From assembly GCF_003001695.1 (NCBI RefSeq), contig NZ_PVYX01000002.1, positions 868,001 to 932,000 of the forward strand: 64,000 nt of DNA. Direction: 5' to 3'. Shown here in pieces: positions 8,597 through 18,400 of this stretch. Numbering within the stretch: position 1 is the stretch's first letter; the number at the start of each line of letters is the position of its first letter. Below the pieces are notes generated by a model. That model made no database searches and was not told the origin of the DNA. It worked only from the letters and a program-made list of their open reading frames with translations. The position numbers were made by a program, and so were the translations under genes. The stretch is from Flagellimonas meridianipacifica. GTDB taxonomy: Bacteria; Bacteroidota; Bacteroidia; Flavobacteriales; Flavobacteriaceae.

Positions 8597-9454
8597 ATGA
8601 TCACCCAAGAACAGTTTCAGAAAGAAATTGACTTTATTATAGAGAATGCCATCCGAGAAGATGTTGGAGATGGCGACCATAGTTCTTTGGCCTGCATACC
8701 CAAGACAGCTGACGGAAAAGCAAAGCTTTTGGTAAAGGATGAGGGAATCATTGCTGGGATAAATTTCGCAAAACAGGTTTTTGCTTTTGTGGATGCTAAT
8801 CTTGGGGTAGAGGAGATTTTGCGTGATGGAACAACTGTAAAACAGGGTGATATTGCATTTTACGTTGAAGGTAGTTCGCAAAGCATTTTGAAAGCGGAAC
8901 GCTTGGTTCTGAATGCCATGCAACGAATGAGTGCCGTAGCGACCAAAACCAAATTCTTTGTTGATTTATTGGAAGGTACCCAGACCCAAATTTTGGATAC
9001 ACGAAAGACAACACCAGGGATTAGGGCTTTGGAAAAATGGGCTGTAAAAATAGGAGGCGGGGAAAACCACCGTTTTGCTCTGTACGATATGATTATGTTG
9101 AAGGACAACCATATTGATTTCGCGGGTGGGATAACCAAGGCAATCGCGAAGACCCATGAATACTTAAAGAACACAGGACGTGACCTCAAAATAATTGTTG
9201 AAGCAAGGAATTTGCAGGAAGTGGAGGAGATTTTACAATCATCCGGAGTATACAGAATCTTATTGGACAATTTTAATTATGAAGATACCCGAAAAGCAGT
9301 CGAATTGATTGGCGATAAGTGCTTGACCGAATCATCTGGAGGAATAAACGAAAGTACGATTAGAAAATATGCGGAATGCGGAGTGGATTATATTTCATCA
9401 GGCGCTTTGACCCATTCGGTGCATAATCTGGATTTAAGTTTAAAAGCGGTCTAG
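8597..9454 (+). CDS. nadC: Nicotinate-nucleotide diphosphorylase (quinolinate phosphoribosyltransferase)
   Basis: The 285-residue enzyme converts quinolinate and PRPP to nicotinate mononucleotide in de novo NAD synthesis. Diagnostic segments are NAMQRMSAVATKT, DTRKTTPG, the quinolinate/PRPP site KIGGGENHRF, LKDNHI, the acidic EAR and LLDN strands, and SSGGIN with YISSGALTHS at the barrel end. Length is normal. The next gene starts 2 bp after its stop, so it is probably the first gene of a nadC-yihY-DUF2147-priA transcription unit. Confidence 0.97.
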   Translation: MITQEQFQKEIDFIIENAIREDVGDGDHSSLACIPKTADGKAKLLVKDEGIIAGINFAKQVFAFVDANLGVEEILRDGTTVKQGDIAFYVEGSSQSILKAERLVLNAMQRMSAVATKTKFFVDLLEGTQTQILDTRKTTPGIRALEKWAVKIGGGENHRFALYDMIMLKDNHIDFAGGITKAIAKTHEYLKNTGRDLKIIVEARNLQEVEEILQSSGVYRILLDNFNYEDTRKAVELIGDKCLTESSGGINESTIRKYAECGVDYISSGALTHSVHNLDLSLKAV

Positions 9455-9455
9455 C

Positions 9456-10433
9456 ATGTCTGTAGCCATTGAAGAACGCTTAGAAAAAATTCCAGTTATC
9501 AATTGGGTGGTTAGGCTGCTAAAGAAAATAAAATTGAAGGCCTTTGAGGGACTTTCCTTTTATGATTTGTTGGAGATGTATGTGGTGGGTATTGTTGAGG
9601 GTACGTTGTCCAGCCGTGCCAGTTCCATTGCATTTAGTCTTTTCATGGCCCTTTTCCCGCTGTTGATTTTTTTAATCACGCTTTTGCCATTCATCATACC
9701 TTATGCCAGTGTAGGGAACGAAAACTTTGATGGTCAGTTCCTGTTGTTTTTGGAATCTTTTCTACCAACAGCAACGAGTGATTACTTTGGGGATATTTAC
9801 CAACAAATCAAGGACCAGAGAAGGGGAGGGCTGCTCTCATCTGCTTTTGTGGTTTCCATTTTTTTGGTGGCCAATGGGGTCAATGCTATTTTTAGTGGTT
9901 TTGAAAACTCATATCACGTTGAGCTCACCCGTAATTTTTTTAGGCAGTACGCCTACGCATTAATGGTGGGTCTCATCCTTTCCATTTTGTTGATTTTTTC
10001 TGCGGTAGCCTATGTGTATTTTGAATTCTACGTTGTAGAGTACACTAGCGAATATTTAGGAAAGACCTTGGGATACGACCAAGAAAAAGGAGATACCCTG
10101 GGAATACAGGTGGCCAAAATTCTGTTTTTTATGATTTTGTCCTATTTCACTACCGCAATTCTTTATTATTTCGGAACGGCCGAGGGTAAAAAAGCACGAT
10201 TCTTTTCGGCTGGAGCATTGATGACTACACTTCTTTTTATCTTAACATCATACCTCTTCGGGGTATATGTGGAGAAGTTTGCCCGATACAACGAGCTGTA
10301 TGGTGCATTAGGAGGATTATTGATTCTTATGGTATTTATTTGGTTGAACTCCAATATATTGCTTTTGGGATTTGAATTGAACGCAACATTGAACTCATTG
10401 AAAAAGAAACATGAAAAAAAGCATTCTGAATAA
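9456..10433 (+). CDS. YihY/virulence factor BrkB family membrane protein
   Basis: The 325-residue product has about six transmembrane helices, beginning with the characteristic RASSIAFSLFMALFPLLIF. It has the family's large loop with NGVNAIFSGFENSYHVE and the late helix GALGGLLILMVFIWLNSNILLLGFELNA. YihY/BrkB proteins are integral membrane proteins once misassigned as RNase BN; their transport or lipid role is still unclear. The basic C-terminal tail (KKKHEKKH) is probably cytoplasmic. It is packed between nadC (1 bp gap) and the DUF2147 gene (23 bp overlap), so translation is likely coupled. Confidence 0.93.
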   Translation: MSVAIEERLEKIPVINWVVRLLKKIKLKAFEGLSFYDLLEMYVVGIVEGTLSSRASSIAFSLFMALFPLLIFLITLLPFIIPYASVGNENFDGQFLLFLESFLPTATSDYFGDIYQQIKDQRRGGLLSSAFVVSIFLVANGVNAIFSGFENSYHVELTRNFFRQYAYALMVGLILSILLIFSAVAYVYFEFYVVEYTSEYLGKTLGYDQEKGDTLGIQVAKILFFMILSYFTTAILYYFGTAEGKKARFFSAGALMTTLLFILTSYLFGVYVEKFARYNELYGALGGLLILMVFIWLNSNILLLGFELNATLNSLKKKHEKKHSE

Positions 10434-10863
10434 TTATAGCGCATTTGTCGTACTTTTTGTATTGACCCAGTCCATGTATGCACAGGGTATTTTTGGAAAA
10501 TGGAAAACCATTGATGATAAAACGGGGGTCGCCAAGGCTATTGTAGAGGTATACGAAAATAAAGGGCTGCTCAATGCCAAAATCATCCAGGTCTTGGAAA
10601 AGGGTAGGGAAGATGCGGTATGCATTAACTGTAAGGGGGATTTAAAAAATCAACCGGTAAAAGGGATGCATATCATCAAAGACTTCAAAAAGAACGGTTC
10701 ACAAGAATATAAGGGCAGTAACCTATTGGACCCAGAAAGCGGAACCACGTATCGTGGTAAACTTTGGCTGGATTCTGATAACCCGGATAAGCTTAAAGTA
10801 AGAGGGTACATAGCCTTTTTGTATCGTACACAAACATGGCATAGGTTAAAGGAAGGGAAATAG
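10411..10863 (+). CDS. Exported DUF2147 domain protein
   Basis: The 150-residue product has a signal peptide (residues 1-24, ending YAQG). A single DUF2147 domain follows, recognised by GIFGKWKTIDDKTG, the central C-x2-C (CINC), the GxxII strand and SGTTYRGKLWLDSDNPDKLKVRGY. DUF2147 is thought to be a small periplasmic beta-barrel-like fold of unknown ligand. The gene overlaps the end of the YihY gene by 23 bp, and priA starts 1 bp after its stop. It is clearly part of the same unit, with no obvious functional link. Confidence 0.9.
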   Translation: MKKSILNNYSAFVVLFVLTQSMYAQGIFGKWKTIDDKTGVAKAIVEVYENKGLLNAKIIQVLEKGREDAVCINCKGDLKNQPVKGMHIIKDFKKNGSQEYKGSNLLDPESGTTYRGKLWLDSDNPDKLKVRGYIAFLYRTQTWHRLKEGK

Positions 10864-10864
10864 T

Positions 10865-13318
10865 ATGTCATGGTTCTTGGATGTAGTGCTCCCTATTCCT
10901 TTGGAGCGACGTTTTACCTATCAAATTAACCAAGAAGAAGCCAAATTCATCAAAAGGGGCATGCGCATAGCTGTGCCTTTTGGAAAGTCAAAAATATATA
11001 CTGCTTTGGCCTATTCGGTCCATAATAGGGCGCCGGAAGCCTATGAAGCGAAATCCATATATCAAATTTTGGATGAGGTCCCTCTGGTGAACGAAATACA
11101 GTTTAGGCATTGGCAATGGATTGCTGAATATTACATGTGCACCTTGGGGGAGGTTATTCGCTCTGCGCTCCCAAGCGCCTTTCTACTGGAGAGTGAAACC
11201 TTGATTTTACCAAACAAGGATTCCGATATTGATGATATGGCACTCAAGGACGACGAGTTTTTGATATATGAAGCCTTACAGCATCAATCCTTGCTCAAGA
11301 TTTCTGAGGTAGCTGAAATAGTTGACAAAAAAAATGTACTCCCCCTTGTGAATCGTTTGGTTCAAAAGGAAGTGGTTCTTTTAAAAGAAGAACTTTACGA
11401 ACAATACAAACCTAAGCAGGTCAAGTTCGTGCGGTTGGCACCTGACTTTGAACAAGAAGAACAGTTGGAAGTTTTGCTTGCAACCCTTTCAAGGGCACCC
11501 CAGCAAAGTAAGGTGTTGTTGGCACTGTTTCAATTAACCGCAAAAACCAAAAAACCAATTCCTCTAAAAGAATTGGTCAAGGAAAGCGGTGTTTCAAGGG
11601 CTGTGATAAAAAGCTTGGTGAAAAAATTGATTCTTGAAGAATATGAGCTAAGACAGGACCGTGTTAGCTTTGATGGAGAAGCCACTAATCTCGAGGTGGT
11701 TTTGAACGAGTATCAACGAAACGCTTTGGAATCCATCGATTCGAGTTTTGAGGAGGGCAAGGTTGCCTTGCTTCATGGAGTTACCTCTTCTGGCAAGACA
11801 GAAGTATACTTTAAGTGCATTGAAAAAGTGATTGAAGAAGGCAGGCAGGTATTGTATTTATTGCCAGAAATTGCATTGACTTCACAGTTAATAGGGCGGT
11901 TAAGAGACTATTTTGGAGATAAAATTGCTGTCTATCACTCAAAATACAGCATACATGAGCGGGTGGAGGCTTGGCAAAATGTGCTCAATAACTTGGAAAA
12001 GGCACAGATTGTTATAGGGGCACGTTCCGCATTGTTCTTGCCCTTTTCAGATTTAGGTTTAGTAGTGGTTGATGAGGAACATGAAAACTCTTTCAAGCAG
12101 TTTGACCCCGCACCCCGATACCATGCCAGGGATGCTTCGGTGGTGCTAGCTTCTCTGCATAGCGCAAAGTGCATATTGGGCTCGGCAACACCTAGTGTGG
12201 AGAGCATGGATAACGTAAAAAAAGGTAAATACGGGTATGCCCATATTCAATATAGGTACGGTCAGGTACTGATGCCAGATGTGAAACTGGTTGATTTAAA
12301 AGATGCTGTCAAGAGAAAACGAATGAAGGGCCACTTTTCGGAAACTTTGTTCTTGGCTATTGAAGAAGCGTTAAATCAAGGAGAGCAAATTATACTTTTT
12401 CAAAACCGAAGAGGTTTTGCTCCGATTGTGGAATGTACCACTTGTGGTCATGTGGCTCAATGTCCAAATTGTGACGTAAGCCTTACCTATCATCAAAACA
12501 GAAATCAGCTGCGTTGTCATTACTGTGGGTATCATATGGCCCTACAAAATGCTTGTCAGGCATGCGGTAGTAGCACTTTGGACAAAAAAGGATTTGGAAC
12601 GGAACAAATTGAGCAAGAATTAAAGACCCTTTTCCCCGAAGCCCATGTGGGACGAATGGATTTGGATACGACTCGGGGCAAGTATGCCTATGAGAAATTG
12701 ATAACTTCCTTTGAGCAGCAGGAACTAGATGTTTTAGTGGGTACTCAAATGGTGGTAAAAGGACTTGACTTTAGGAACGTAAGTCTAGTGGGAGTTATGA
12801 ATGCAGATTCCCTTTTGAATTTCCCAGATTACCGTGCGCATGAAAGAACGTTTCAAATGCTCACCCAGGTTGCTGGGAGGGCGGGAAGAACACAGAAACA
12901 AGGAAAGGTGCTCATTCAAACCTACAATCCCTACCATCAGATACTCCAGCAAGTGACGACCAATGACTATGACAAAATGTTTGAACAGCAATATTATGAA
13001 AGGGAGCAGTTCAAATATCCACCCGTGGTACGAATCATAAAAATTACCTTAAAGGATAAGGACTTCAATAAGCTTAACGAGGCTTCACTATGGTTTGCCC
13101 AATCATTGACCAATGTTTTGAAATGTTCTGTTTTAGGACCAGAGTACCCACCCGTTTCAAGAATACGCAGAGACTATCTCAAAAACATCTTGGTTAAGGT
13201 TCCAAAGAGCCAATCAATATCCCAAACAAAAAATAGCATTAAAGGAATTGAAAAATCCTTTAATGCTATCTCCAAGTATAAAAGTGTAAGACTGGTCTAC
13301 AATGTAGACCATATATAA
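10865..13318 (+). CDS. priA: PriA, primosomal replication-restart helicase
   Basis: The 817-residue protein restarts stalled forks by binding D-loop and fork DNA and loading the replicative helicase. The N-terminal 3'-DNA-binding domain (1 to about 100) starts FLDVVLPIPLERRFTY. A winged-helix region follows, then the helicase core with GVTSSGKT (305-312) and DEEH (403-406). Zinc-binding cysteine pairs CTTCGH, CPNC, CHYC and CQAC come next, then motifs V and VI and the C-terminal domain. Codons for the last 30 residues also carry a minus-strand terminator (see 13228-13269). The stop abuts the convergent LytTR gene with no spacer. Confidence 0.97.
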   Translation: MSWFLDVVLPIPLERRFTYQINQEEAKFIKRGMRIAVPFGKSKIYTALAYSVHNRAPEAYEAKSIYQILDEVPLVNEIQFRHWQWIAEYYMCTLGEVIRSALPSAFLLESETLILPNKDSDIDDMALKDDEFLIYEALQHQSLLKISEVAEIVDKKNVLPLVNRLVQKEVVLLKEELYEQYKPKQVKFVRLAPDFEQEEQLEVLLATLSRAPQQSKVLLALFQLTAKTKKPIPLKELVKESGVSRAVIKSLVKKLILEEYELRQDRVSFDGEATNLEVVLNEYQRNALESIDSSFEEGKVALLHGVTSSGKTEVYFKCIEKVIEEGRQVLYLLPEIALTSQLIGRLRDYFGDKIAVYHSKYSIHERVEAWQNVLNNLEKAQIVIGARSALFLPFSDLGLVVVDEEHENSFKQFDPAPRYHARDASVVLASLHSAKCILGSATPSVESMDNVKKGKYGYAHIQYRYGQVLMPDVKLVDLKDAVKRKRMKGHFSETLFLAIEEALNQGEQIILFQNRRGFAPIVECTTCGHVAQCPNCDVSLTYHQNRNQLRCHYCGYHMALQNACQACGSSTLDKKGFGTEQIEQELKTLFPEAHVGRMDLDTTRGKYAYEKLITSFEQQELDVLVGTQMVVKGLDFRNVSLVGVMNADSLLNFPDYRAHERTFQMLTQVAGRAGRTQKQGKVLIQTYNPYHQILQQVTTNDYDKMFEQQYYEREQFKYPPVVRIIKITLKDKDFNKLNEASLWFAQSLTNVLKCSVLGPEYPPVSRIRRDYLKNILVKVPKSQSISQTKNSIKGIEKSFNAISKYKSVRLVYNVDHI
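13228..13269 (-). terminator. Intrinsic terminator of the LytTR regulator, encoded inside the 3' end of priA
   Basis: Arms ATAGCATTAAAGGA (13233-13246) and TCCTTTAATGCTAT (13256-13269) are perfectly complementary over 14 bp with a 9-base loop. Read on the minus strand the hairpin is followed directly by TTTTTTG. It lies 50 bp downstream of the convergent regulator's stop codon but wholly within priA codons. A shorter 7-bp hairpin sits between the two at 13294-13310. Confidence 0.85.
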
Positions 13319-14011
13319 TTATACGTTGGCCAGTGCTTCGGCCAGCTCAGTCTTTTTGTTTCTACTTAATGGAATCTGTCTGCCCCCAACTTCTACGTTC
13401 TTACTATTGAACTTCTCAATTTTTTCCAGATTCACGATATATGATTTATGTATCCTAAGAAACTTTTCAGCGGGTAATTGCTTTTCAAAGGATTTCATGG
13501 TTGAAAGGATTACGATATTGGCCTCATCGGTTACCAATTTAATGTAATCTCCTAATGCTTCAATCCATTTAATGTCGTTTAAGATAACCTTACGCTTTTT
13601 AAGGTTACTCTTTACAAAGATATGCTCCTCATCTTCGTCTACGCGGTTCATTTGCTCATACTTGGTCACAGCTCTCTTCACAGAAGCTTCAAAGCGCGCC
13701 AAAGTGATGGGCTTATGAAGATAATCCGTTACATCGTAATCAAATGCTTTAAGCGCGTAGTCAGGCTTACCAGTAATCAAAATTACTTGAGGCGGGTTTT
13801 CCAATGCTTCCAAAAGGTCAAAACCGCTAATGATTGGCATTTCAACATCTAGGAAGATAAGGTCGATTTCGTGGTTTTTGAGTCCGTTCTTGGCTTCAAT
13901 GGCATTGCTGTACTCAGCAATCAGGGCTAGGTGAGGATGGTTGTTCACTAGTTTGGCAACTGCCATTCGCTGCATGGAGGAGTCGTCAACTATTATACTT
14001 TTTAATTTCAT
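13319..14011 (-). CDS. LytTR-family response regulator
   Basis: The product has 230 residues. The receiver domain (1 to about 120) has the acidic pocket Asp9-Asp10, phosphoacceptor Asp55 (LDVEMP), Thr80 and Lys100. A LytTR DNA-binding domain occupies about 130-230, with the typical VKSNLKKRKV, IKWIEALGDYIKL, KFLRIHKSYIVN and IPLSRN motifs. Family members bind direct repeats near promoters, usually controlled by a 5TM or 7TM histidine kinase. No kinase gene lies adjacent, so this regulator is an orphan in the window. The gene is convergent with priA and uses a terminator embedded in it. Confidence 0.95.
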   Translation of the reverse strand: MKLKSIIVDDSSMQRMAVAKLVNNHPHLALIAEYSNAIEAKNGLKNHEIDLIFLDVEMPIISGFDLLEALENPPQVILITGKPDYALKAFDYDVTDYLHKPITLARFEASVKRAVTKYEQMNRVDEDEEHIFVKSNLKKRKVILNDIKWIEALGDYIKLVTDEANIVILSTMKSFEKQLPAEKFLRIHKSYIVNLEKIEKFNSKNVEVGGRQIPLSRNKKTELAEALANV

Positions 14012-14193
14012 AGAATGGGGTGATTTGTAGGGTTTTAAATCATCGGCAAATTACATAAAAATGGCGTTTAAAGGCAACAAAAGATGTAAACATGGTCTAT
14101 TCTGTTGTGTACTTTGCTATATACGTTATATAGATTTGCTTGGTTCATTATGTTAATAACTCTTGCACTTTAAACGAAGATTTCATCCTTTTC

Positions 14194-14224
14194 TTGCGCA
14201 GAGAACTTATTATTATTAATTTTG
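14194..14224 (+). promoter_or_regulatory. Promoter of the rpsF-rpsR-rplI operon
   Basis: TTG (14194-14196), 20 bases, then TAATTTTG (14217-14224): an exact match to the Bacteroidota consensus TTG-N19/20-TAnnTTTG. Transcription should begin near 14231, about 17 bases before the rpsF ATG, leaving a very short leader. Confidence 0.75.
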
Positions 14225-14247
14225 CGCTCCTTTAAAAATAAGTATAT

Positions 14248-14586
14248 ATGAACCATTACGAAACTGTTTTCATTTTGAATCCCGTTTTATCTGAGACCCA
14301 GATAGAGGAAACAGTTAAGAAATTCGAGGATTTCTTAATTAAGAATGGTGCCAAAATGGTCTCCAAAGAAAATTGGGGCCTAAAGAAATTGGCTTATCCC
14401 ATTCAACACAAGAAAAGTGGATTTTACCACTTGTTTGAATTTACCGCTGACGGTAGTGTAATCACTCCGTACGAGCTGGAATTTATTAGGGATGAACGTA
14501 TCATGCGTTTCTTAACCGTGAAATTGGACAAGCATGCAATTGCTTGGGCAGAGAAAAGAAGAACTAAATTAAAAGTAAACGCATAA
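14248..14586 (+). CDS. rpsF: 30S ribosomal protein bS6
   Basis: The 112-residue small-subunit protein dimerises with bS18 on the platform of the 30S subunit. It shows the family's [13 protein letters not shown]-terminus, [12 protein letters not shown] and the conserved FxRxxERxxRFLTV-type strand ([16 protein letters not shown]). It heads the rpsF-rpsR-rplI operon and is preceded by a consensus promoter. No bS6:bS18-binding leader motif could be recognised, because the predicted leader is under 20 bases. Confidence 0.98.
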   Translation: MNHYETVFILNPVLSETQIEETVKKFEDFLIKNGAKMVSKENWGLKKLAYPIQHKKSGFYHLFEFTADGSVITPYELEFIRDERIMRFLTVKLDKHAIAWAEKRRTKLKVNA

Positions 14587-14590
14587 GGGT

Positions 14591-14887
14591 ATGGCATCAA
14601 TAGAACAACAAGCGAAAGCAAAAAAAGATGGGGAAATCAGATATTTGACCCCATTGAATATTGAGACCAACAAGCAGAAGAAATACTGCAGGTTTAAGAA
14701 ATCAGGTATCAAGTACATCGATTACAAAGACCCGGATTTTTTGATGAAGTTGGTAAACGAGCAAGGAAAGTTACTTCCTAGAAGATTGACAGGAACTTCC
14801 TTAAAGTATCAAAGAAAAGTGGCACAAGCGGTAAAACGTGCCCGTCACTTGGCCTTAATGCCCTACGTTGGCGATATGTTAAAATAA
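14591..14887 (+). CDS. rpsR: 30S ribosomal protein bS18
   Basis: The 98-residue product has a basic, helical C-terminal core: [19 protein letters not shown], then [20 protein letters not shown] and [12 protein letters not shown], the bS18 signature. It forms a heterodimer with bS6 on the 30S platform. Only 4 bp separate it from rpsF and 12 bp from rplI, so the three are co-transcribed. The N-terminal 25 residues are a variable extension typical of Bacteroidota. Confidence 0.98.
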   Translation: MASIEQQAKAKKDGEIRYLTPLNIETNKQKKYCRFKKSGIKYIDYKDPDFLMKLVNEQGKLLPRRLTGTSLKYQRKVAQAVKRARHLALMPYVGDMLK

Positions 14888-14899
14888 AAAGGTAGTAGC

Positions 14900-15352
14900 A
14901 TGGAAATTATTTTAAGAGAAGACGTACAAGATTTAGGCTTTAAGGATGACATCGTAACAGTGAAAAACGGTTACGGCAGAAATTTCTTGATTCCACAAGG
15001 TTTGGCTACATTGGCAACACCTTCGGCTAAGAAGGTTTTGGCAGAGAACCTGAAACAGAGAGCCCACAAAGAGAAGAAGGTCATCGATGAAGCCAATACT
15101 ATGGCTGATGCCCTAAAACAATTGGAAATCCGAATTCCTGCAAAAGTAGGTGCTGGTGATAAGTTGTTTGGTTCCGTAAGTAATATTGACTTGGCTGCAG
15201 CTTTGGAAAAAGCAGGACACCAATTGGATAGAAAGTTTATTAATATTAAAGGTGGTACCATTAAAAGGGTAGGGCCTTACCATGCCCAGATAAGACTGCA
15301 CAGAGAGGTAATCGTGGATTTTCCTTTTGAAGTAATTGCTGAGGCGAAATAA
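14900..15352 (+). CDS. rplI: 50S ribosomal protein bL9
   Basis: The 150-residue two-domain protein binds 23S rRNA near the L1 stalk. The N-terminal domain carries the classic LGFKDDIVTVKNGYGRNFLI motif and is joined by a long lysine-rich helix (about 45-80) to the C-terminal domain (KVGAGDKLFGSVSNIDLA onward). It is the last gene of the operon; a strong terminator begins 28 bp after the stop. Confidence 0.98.
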   Translation: MEIILREDVQDLGFKDDIVTVKNGYGRNFLIPQGLATLATPSAKKVLAENLKQRAHKEKKVIDEANTMADALKQLEIRIPAKVGAGDKLFGSVSNIDLAAALEKAGHQLDRKFINIKGGTIKRVGPYHAQIRLHREVIVDFPFEVIAEAK

Positions 15353-15380
15353 ACGTCAAGTTTTAGTTAATAACTTGTTA

Positions 15381-15409
15381 AGAGCTATGCGTGCATAGCT
15401 CTTTTTTTT
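15381..15409 (+). terminator. Terminator of the rpsF-rpsR-rplI operon
   Basis: A perfect 10-bp stem, AGAGCTATGC and GCATAGCTCT (15381-15390, 15393-15402), with a 2-base apex is followed by an uninterrupted T-tract to 15409. Confidence 0.92.
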
Positions 15410-15412
15410 GTC

Positions 15413-15420
15413 TATGTTTG
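15413..15420 (+). promoter_or_regulatory. Putative -7 box of the large TonB-dependent receptor gene
   Basis: TATGTTTG matches TAnnTTTG exactly and lies 33 bases before the ATG at 15454, directly after the preceding terminator. No TTG is found at the ideal -33 position, which is occupied by the terminator stem. Confidence 0.5.
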
Positions 15421-15453
15421 TAGCTACTCAAAAAGCATTATAACTAACTCATC

Positions 15454-18400
15454 ATGAAAAAAATCTTACTCTTGGGGGCCTTGTTTTTAATGGCTTTCCC
15501 ACTCGCTTTTTCACAGGTTACCACATCCAACATCAGGGGAGCTGTTGTTGATGATCAGAATGTTCCTCTTTTTGGAGCAAACGTTGTAGCGGTGCACACT
15601 CCTACGGGTACGCGCTACGGAGCTATTACCAATGAAGACGGTAGGTACAACCTATTAAATCTTCGTGTTGGAGGACCGTATGAGGTTACTATTTCCTATG
15701 TAGGTTTCAAGACCGTTATCAAGAATGATATCTTCTTGTCCTTGGGTAAAACCTTTAACTATAATGTGGCCATGGTGTCGGATAGTCAAGCCTTGGATGA
15801 AGTAGTTGTGGTTTCAGACGCTTCTGGTACGTTTGGTAGTGACCGAACCGGTGCGGAAACAAGTTTAGGAGACCGTGAGTTACGTAGATTACCAACTATC
15901 AGTCGTTCCCAAGCCGATTTTACACGTTTGGAACCTACGGCATCATCAGATGGTATCTCTTTTGGAGGTAGAAACAATCAATTCAATAACTTTTCGTTGG
16001 ATGGCTCCATCTTCAACAATCCGTTTGGGTTGGATGCGCCAACACCGGGTGGACAATCAAATGCACAGCCCATCTCCTTGGATGCGATTGATCAGGTTCA
16101 AGTATCGTTGGCCCCTTATGATGTAAGACAGGCCGGATTCACGGGTGCTGCAGTAAATGCCGTTACCAAAAGTGGTTCCAACGAATTTCATGGAACTGTA
16201 TATGGATTTTTCAGAAATGAGGACTTGACAGGAGGCAAGGTGTCTGGAGAGGATATTTTTGTGCCGGAATTGACCCAAACACAATACGGTATTAGCATTG
16301 GAGGTCCGATAGTAAAGAATAAACTATTCTTTTTTGCCAATTTTGAAGTAGACGATAGGGAAGATTTGGGGTCTAACTTTTTTGCCGACAGGGGCCAAGG
16401 CGGTAACAATGTATCCCGGGTCAGTGCAGATGACCTACAATTGGTTTCGGATGCTCTGGCCGGACTTGGGTATGAAACCGGTCCTTTTGAAAACTACCTA
16501 TTGGGCTCTGAGTCTACAAAAGGTATCCTTAAACTGGATTGGAACATTAATGATAACAACCGATTGGCATTGATTTATAATTTCTTGGATGCCAGTAGGG
16601 ATTTAACGGCCAATCCTTTGGCTATTGGTAGAAGGGGTCCAGATGCAACAACCTTACAATTTGCCAATAGTGGTTACCAAATCAATAACGAAATCAACTC
16701 TTTTTTAGCAGAATTGAACTCTACGCTTGGAAATGGTACTGCAGTAAATAAGCTGCAAATAGGATACACTAGTTTTAATGATTTTCGAGACCCATTCTCG
16801 ACGCCAGCTCCTGACATTAACATATTGCAGGATGGAGTTCGCGCCATAGTAGCAGGACATGAACCTTTTTCCATCAACAACCGTTTGGAGCAAGATGTCT
16901 TTCAAATAACCAATAACCTTACTTTCTTCTCCGGGGATCACACGGTAACTGTGGGCTTCTCCTATGAAAAGTTTGATTTCTTTAACTCATTTAACCTAGG
17001 ATCGTACGTATTCTTCAACGAAAATGGAGGCGTCGGAACATTTGCACCGGATTTTGCAAGCGTTGATGCTTTCTTGGATGCTGTTGACAATGGTTTAATA
17101 GGAGCTGCGATTTCAAATGCCGAAGCTACATTTAATGCAAACAACCAATTACCTATTGGAGCTCCTGGAGGATGGAATTTAGCAGAGACCAGTGTTGGTC
17201 AATTGGCATTTTACGTTCAGGACGAATGGGACATCACGGATAACTTTAAATTGACTTATGGTATTCGTGCGGATCGTCCGCTTTATTTCAACACCCGTGG
17301 TCTGATTGAGGAAAATATCGACAGAAAAGGGGGACTGTTGTCAGAGGGAGGTACCTATGCTCCTGACATACAATATTTTGATGAAAACGGAGACCCAATT
17401 TTCTTGGATAGCTTTGATTTACCGGACAGTTCAATTTTGTGGTCACCTCGCCTTGGATTCAATTGGGATGTCAGGGGAGACCAAAGCTTTCAATTTCGTG
17501 GGGGTAGTGGAATCTTTTCTGGAAGGTTTCCCTTTGTATGGGTAGGAAATCAGGTGCAGAACACCGATTTCTTTTTCTATACACCAACCAATCCTAATTT
17601 TCAGTTTCCACAGGTATGGCGTTCCAACTTAGGGATTGATTATAAATTTGATAATGGCATTATTGCAACTACCGACATCATCTTTACCAAGGATTTGAAT
17701 GCCGCTACAACATACAATTTTGGTCTGGCCAATCCAACTGGCTCACTTTCAGGTCCCGATTCAAGACCTATTTATCAGCTTGAAGACCGTGCTCAAATTT
17801 TTGGTGGACCTACCAATGCTTATGTTATTTCGAATATAGACGAGGGTCGCTCCTTCAACTGGAGTTTTAAACTGCAAAAGCAATTCGAGAACAATTTATA
17901 TGCAATGGTAGCCTATAATTTCTTGGAAGCATTGGACGTGAACTCTATGTCTGCGGAGATTTCTAGTGACCTGTTTGATTTGAATCCAGCTAGAGGCAAC
18001 GTAAACCAAGCACCTTTGGCACCGAGCTTGTTTGGAAACAAACATCGTATCATTGGGCAACTTAATAAGCAATGGTCTTATGGAAATGGAAAATGGGGAA
18101 CTTCTATAGGTGCCTTTTTTGAGTATGCTTCCGGTCAGCGTTTTTCATATACATATTCCGGGGACATCAATAACGATGGTTCGTTTACCAACGATTTAAT
18201 TTATATCCCTACCACTGCTGAAGTGCAGCAGTTGGCTTTTACTGCACCACAGTTTCCAACCAACCCAACGGTACAGGAACAGCGTGACGCATTTGAAGCC
18301 TTTATTCAACAGGATGAATACCTAAGCTCTCGACGAGGTGGTTTTGCAGGTAGAAATGACCTCACAACACCTTGGACCGGCAGATGGGATATTAAAATAT

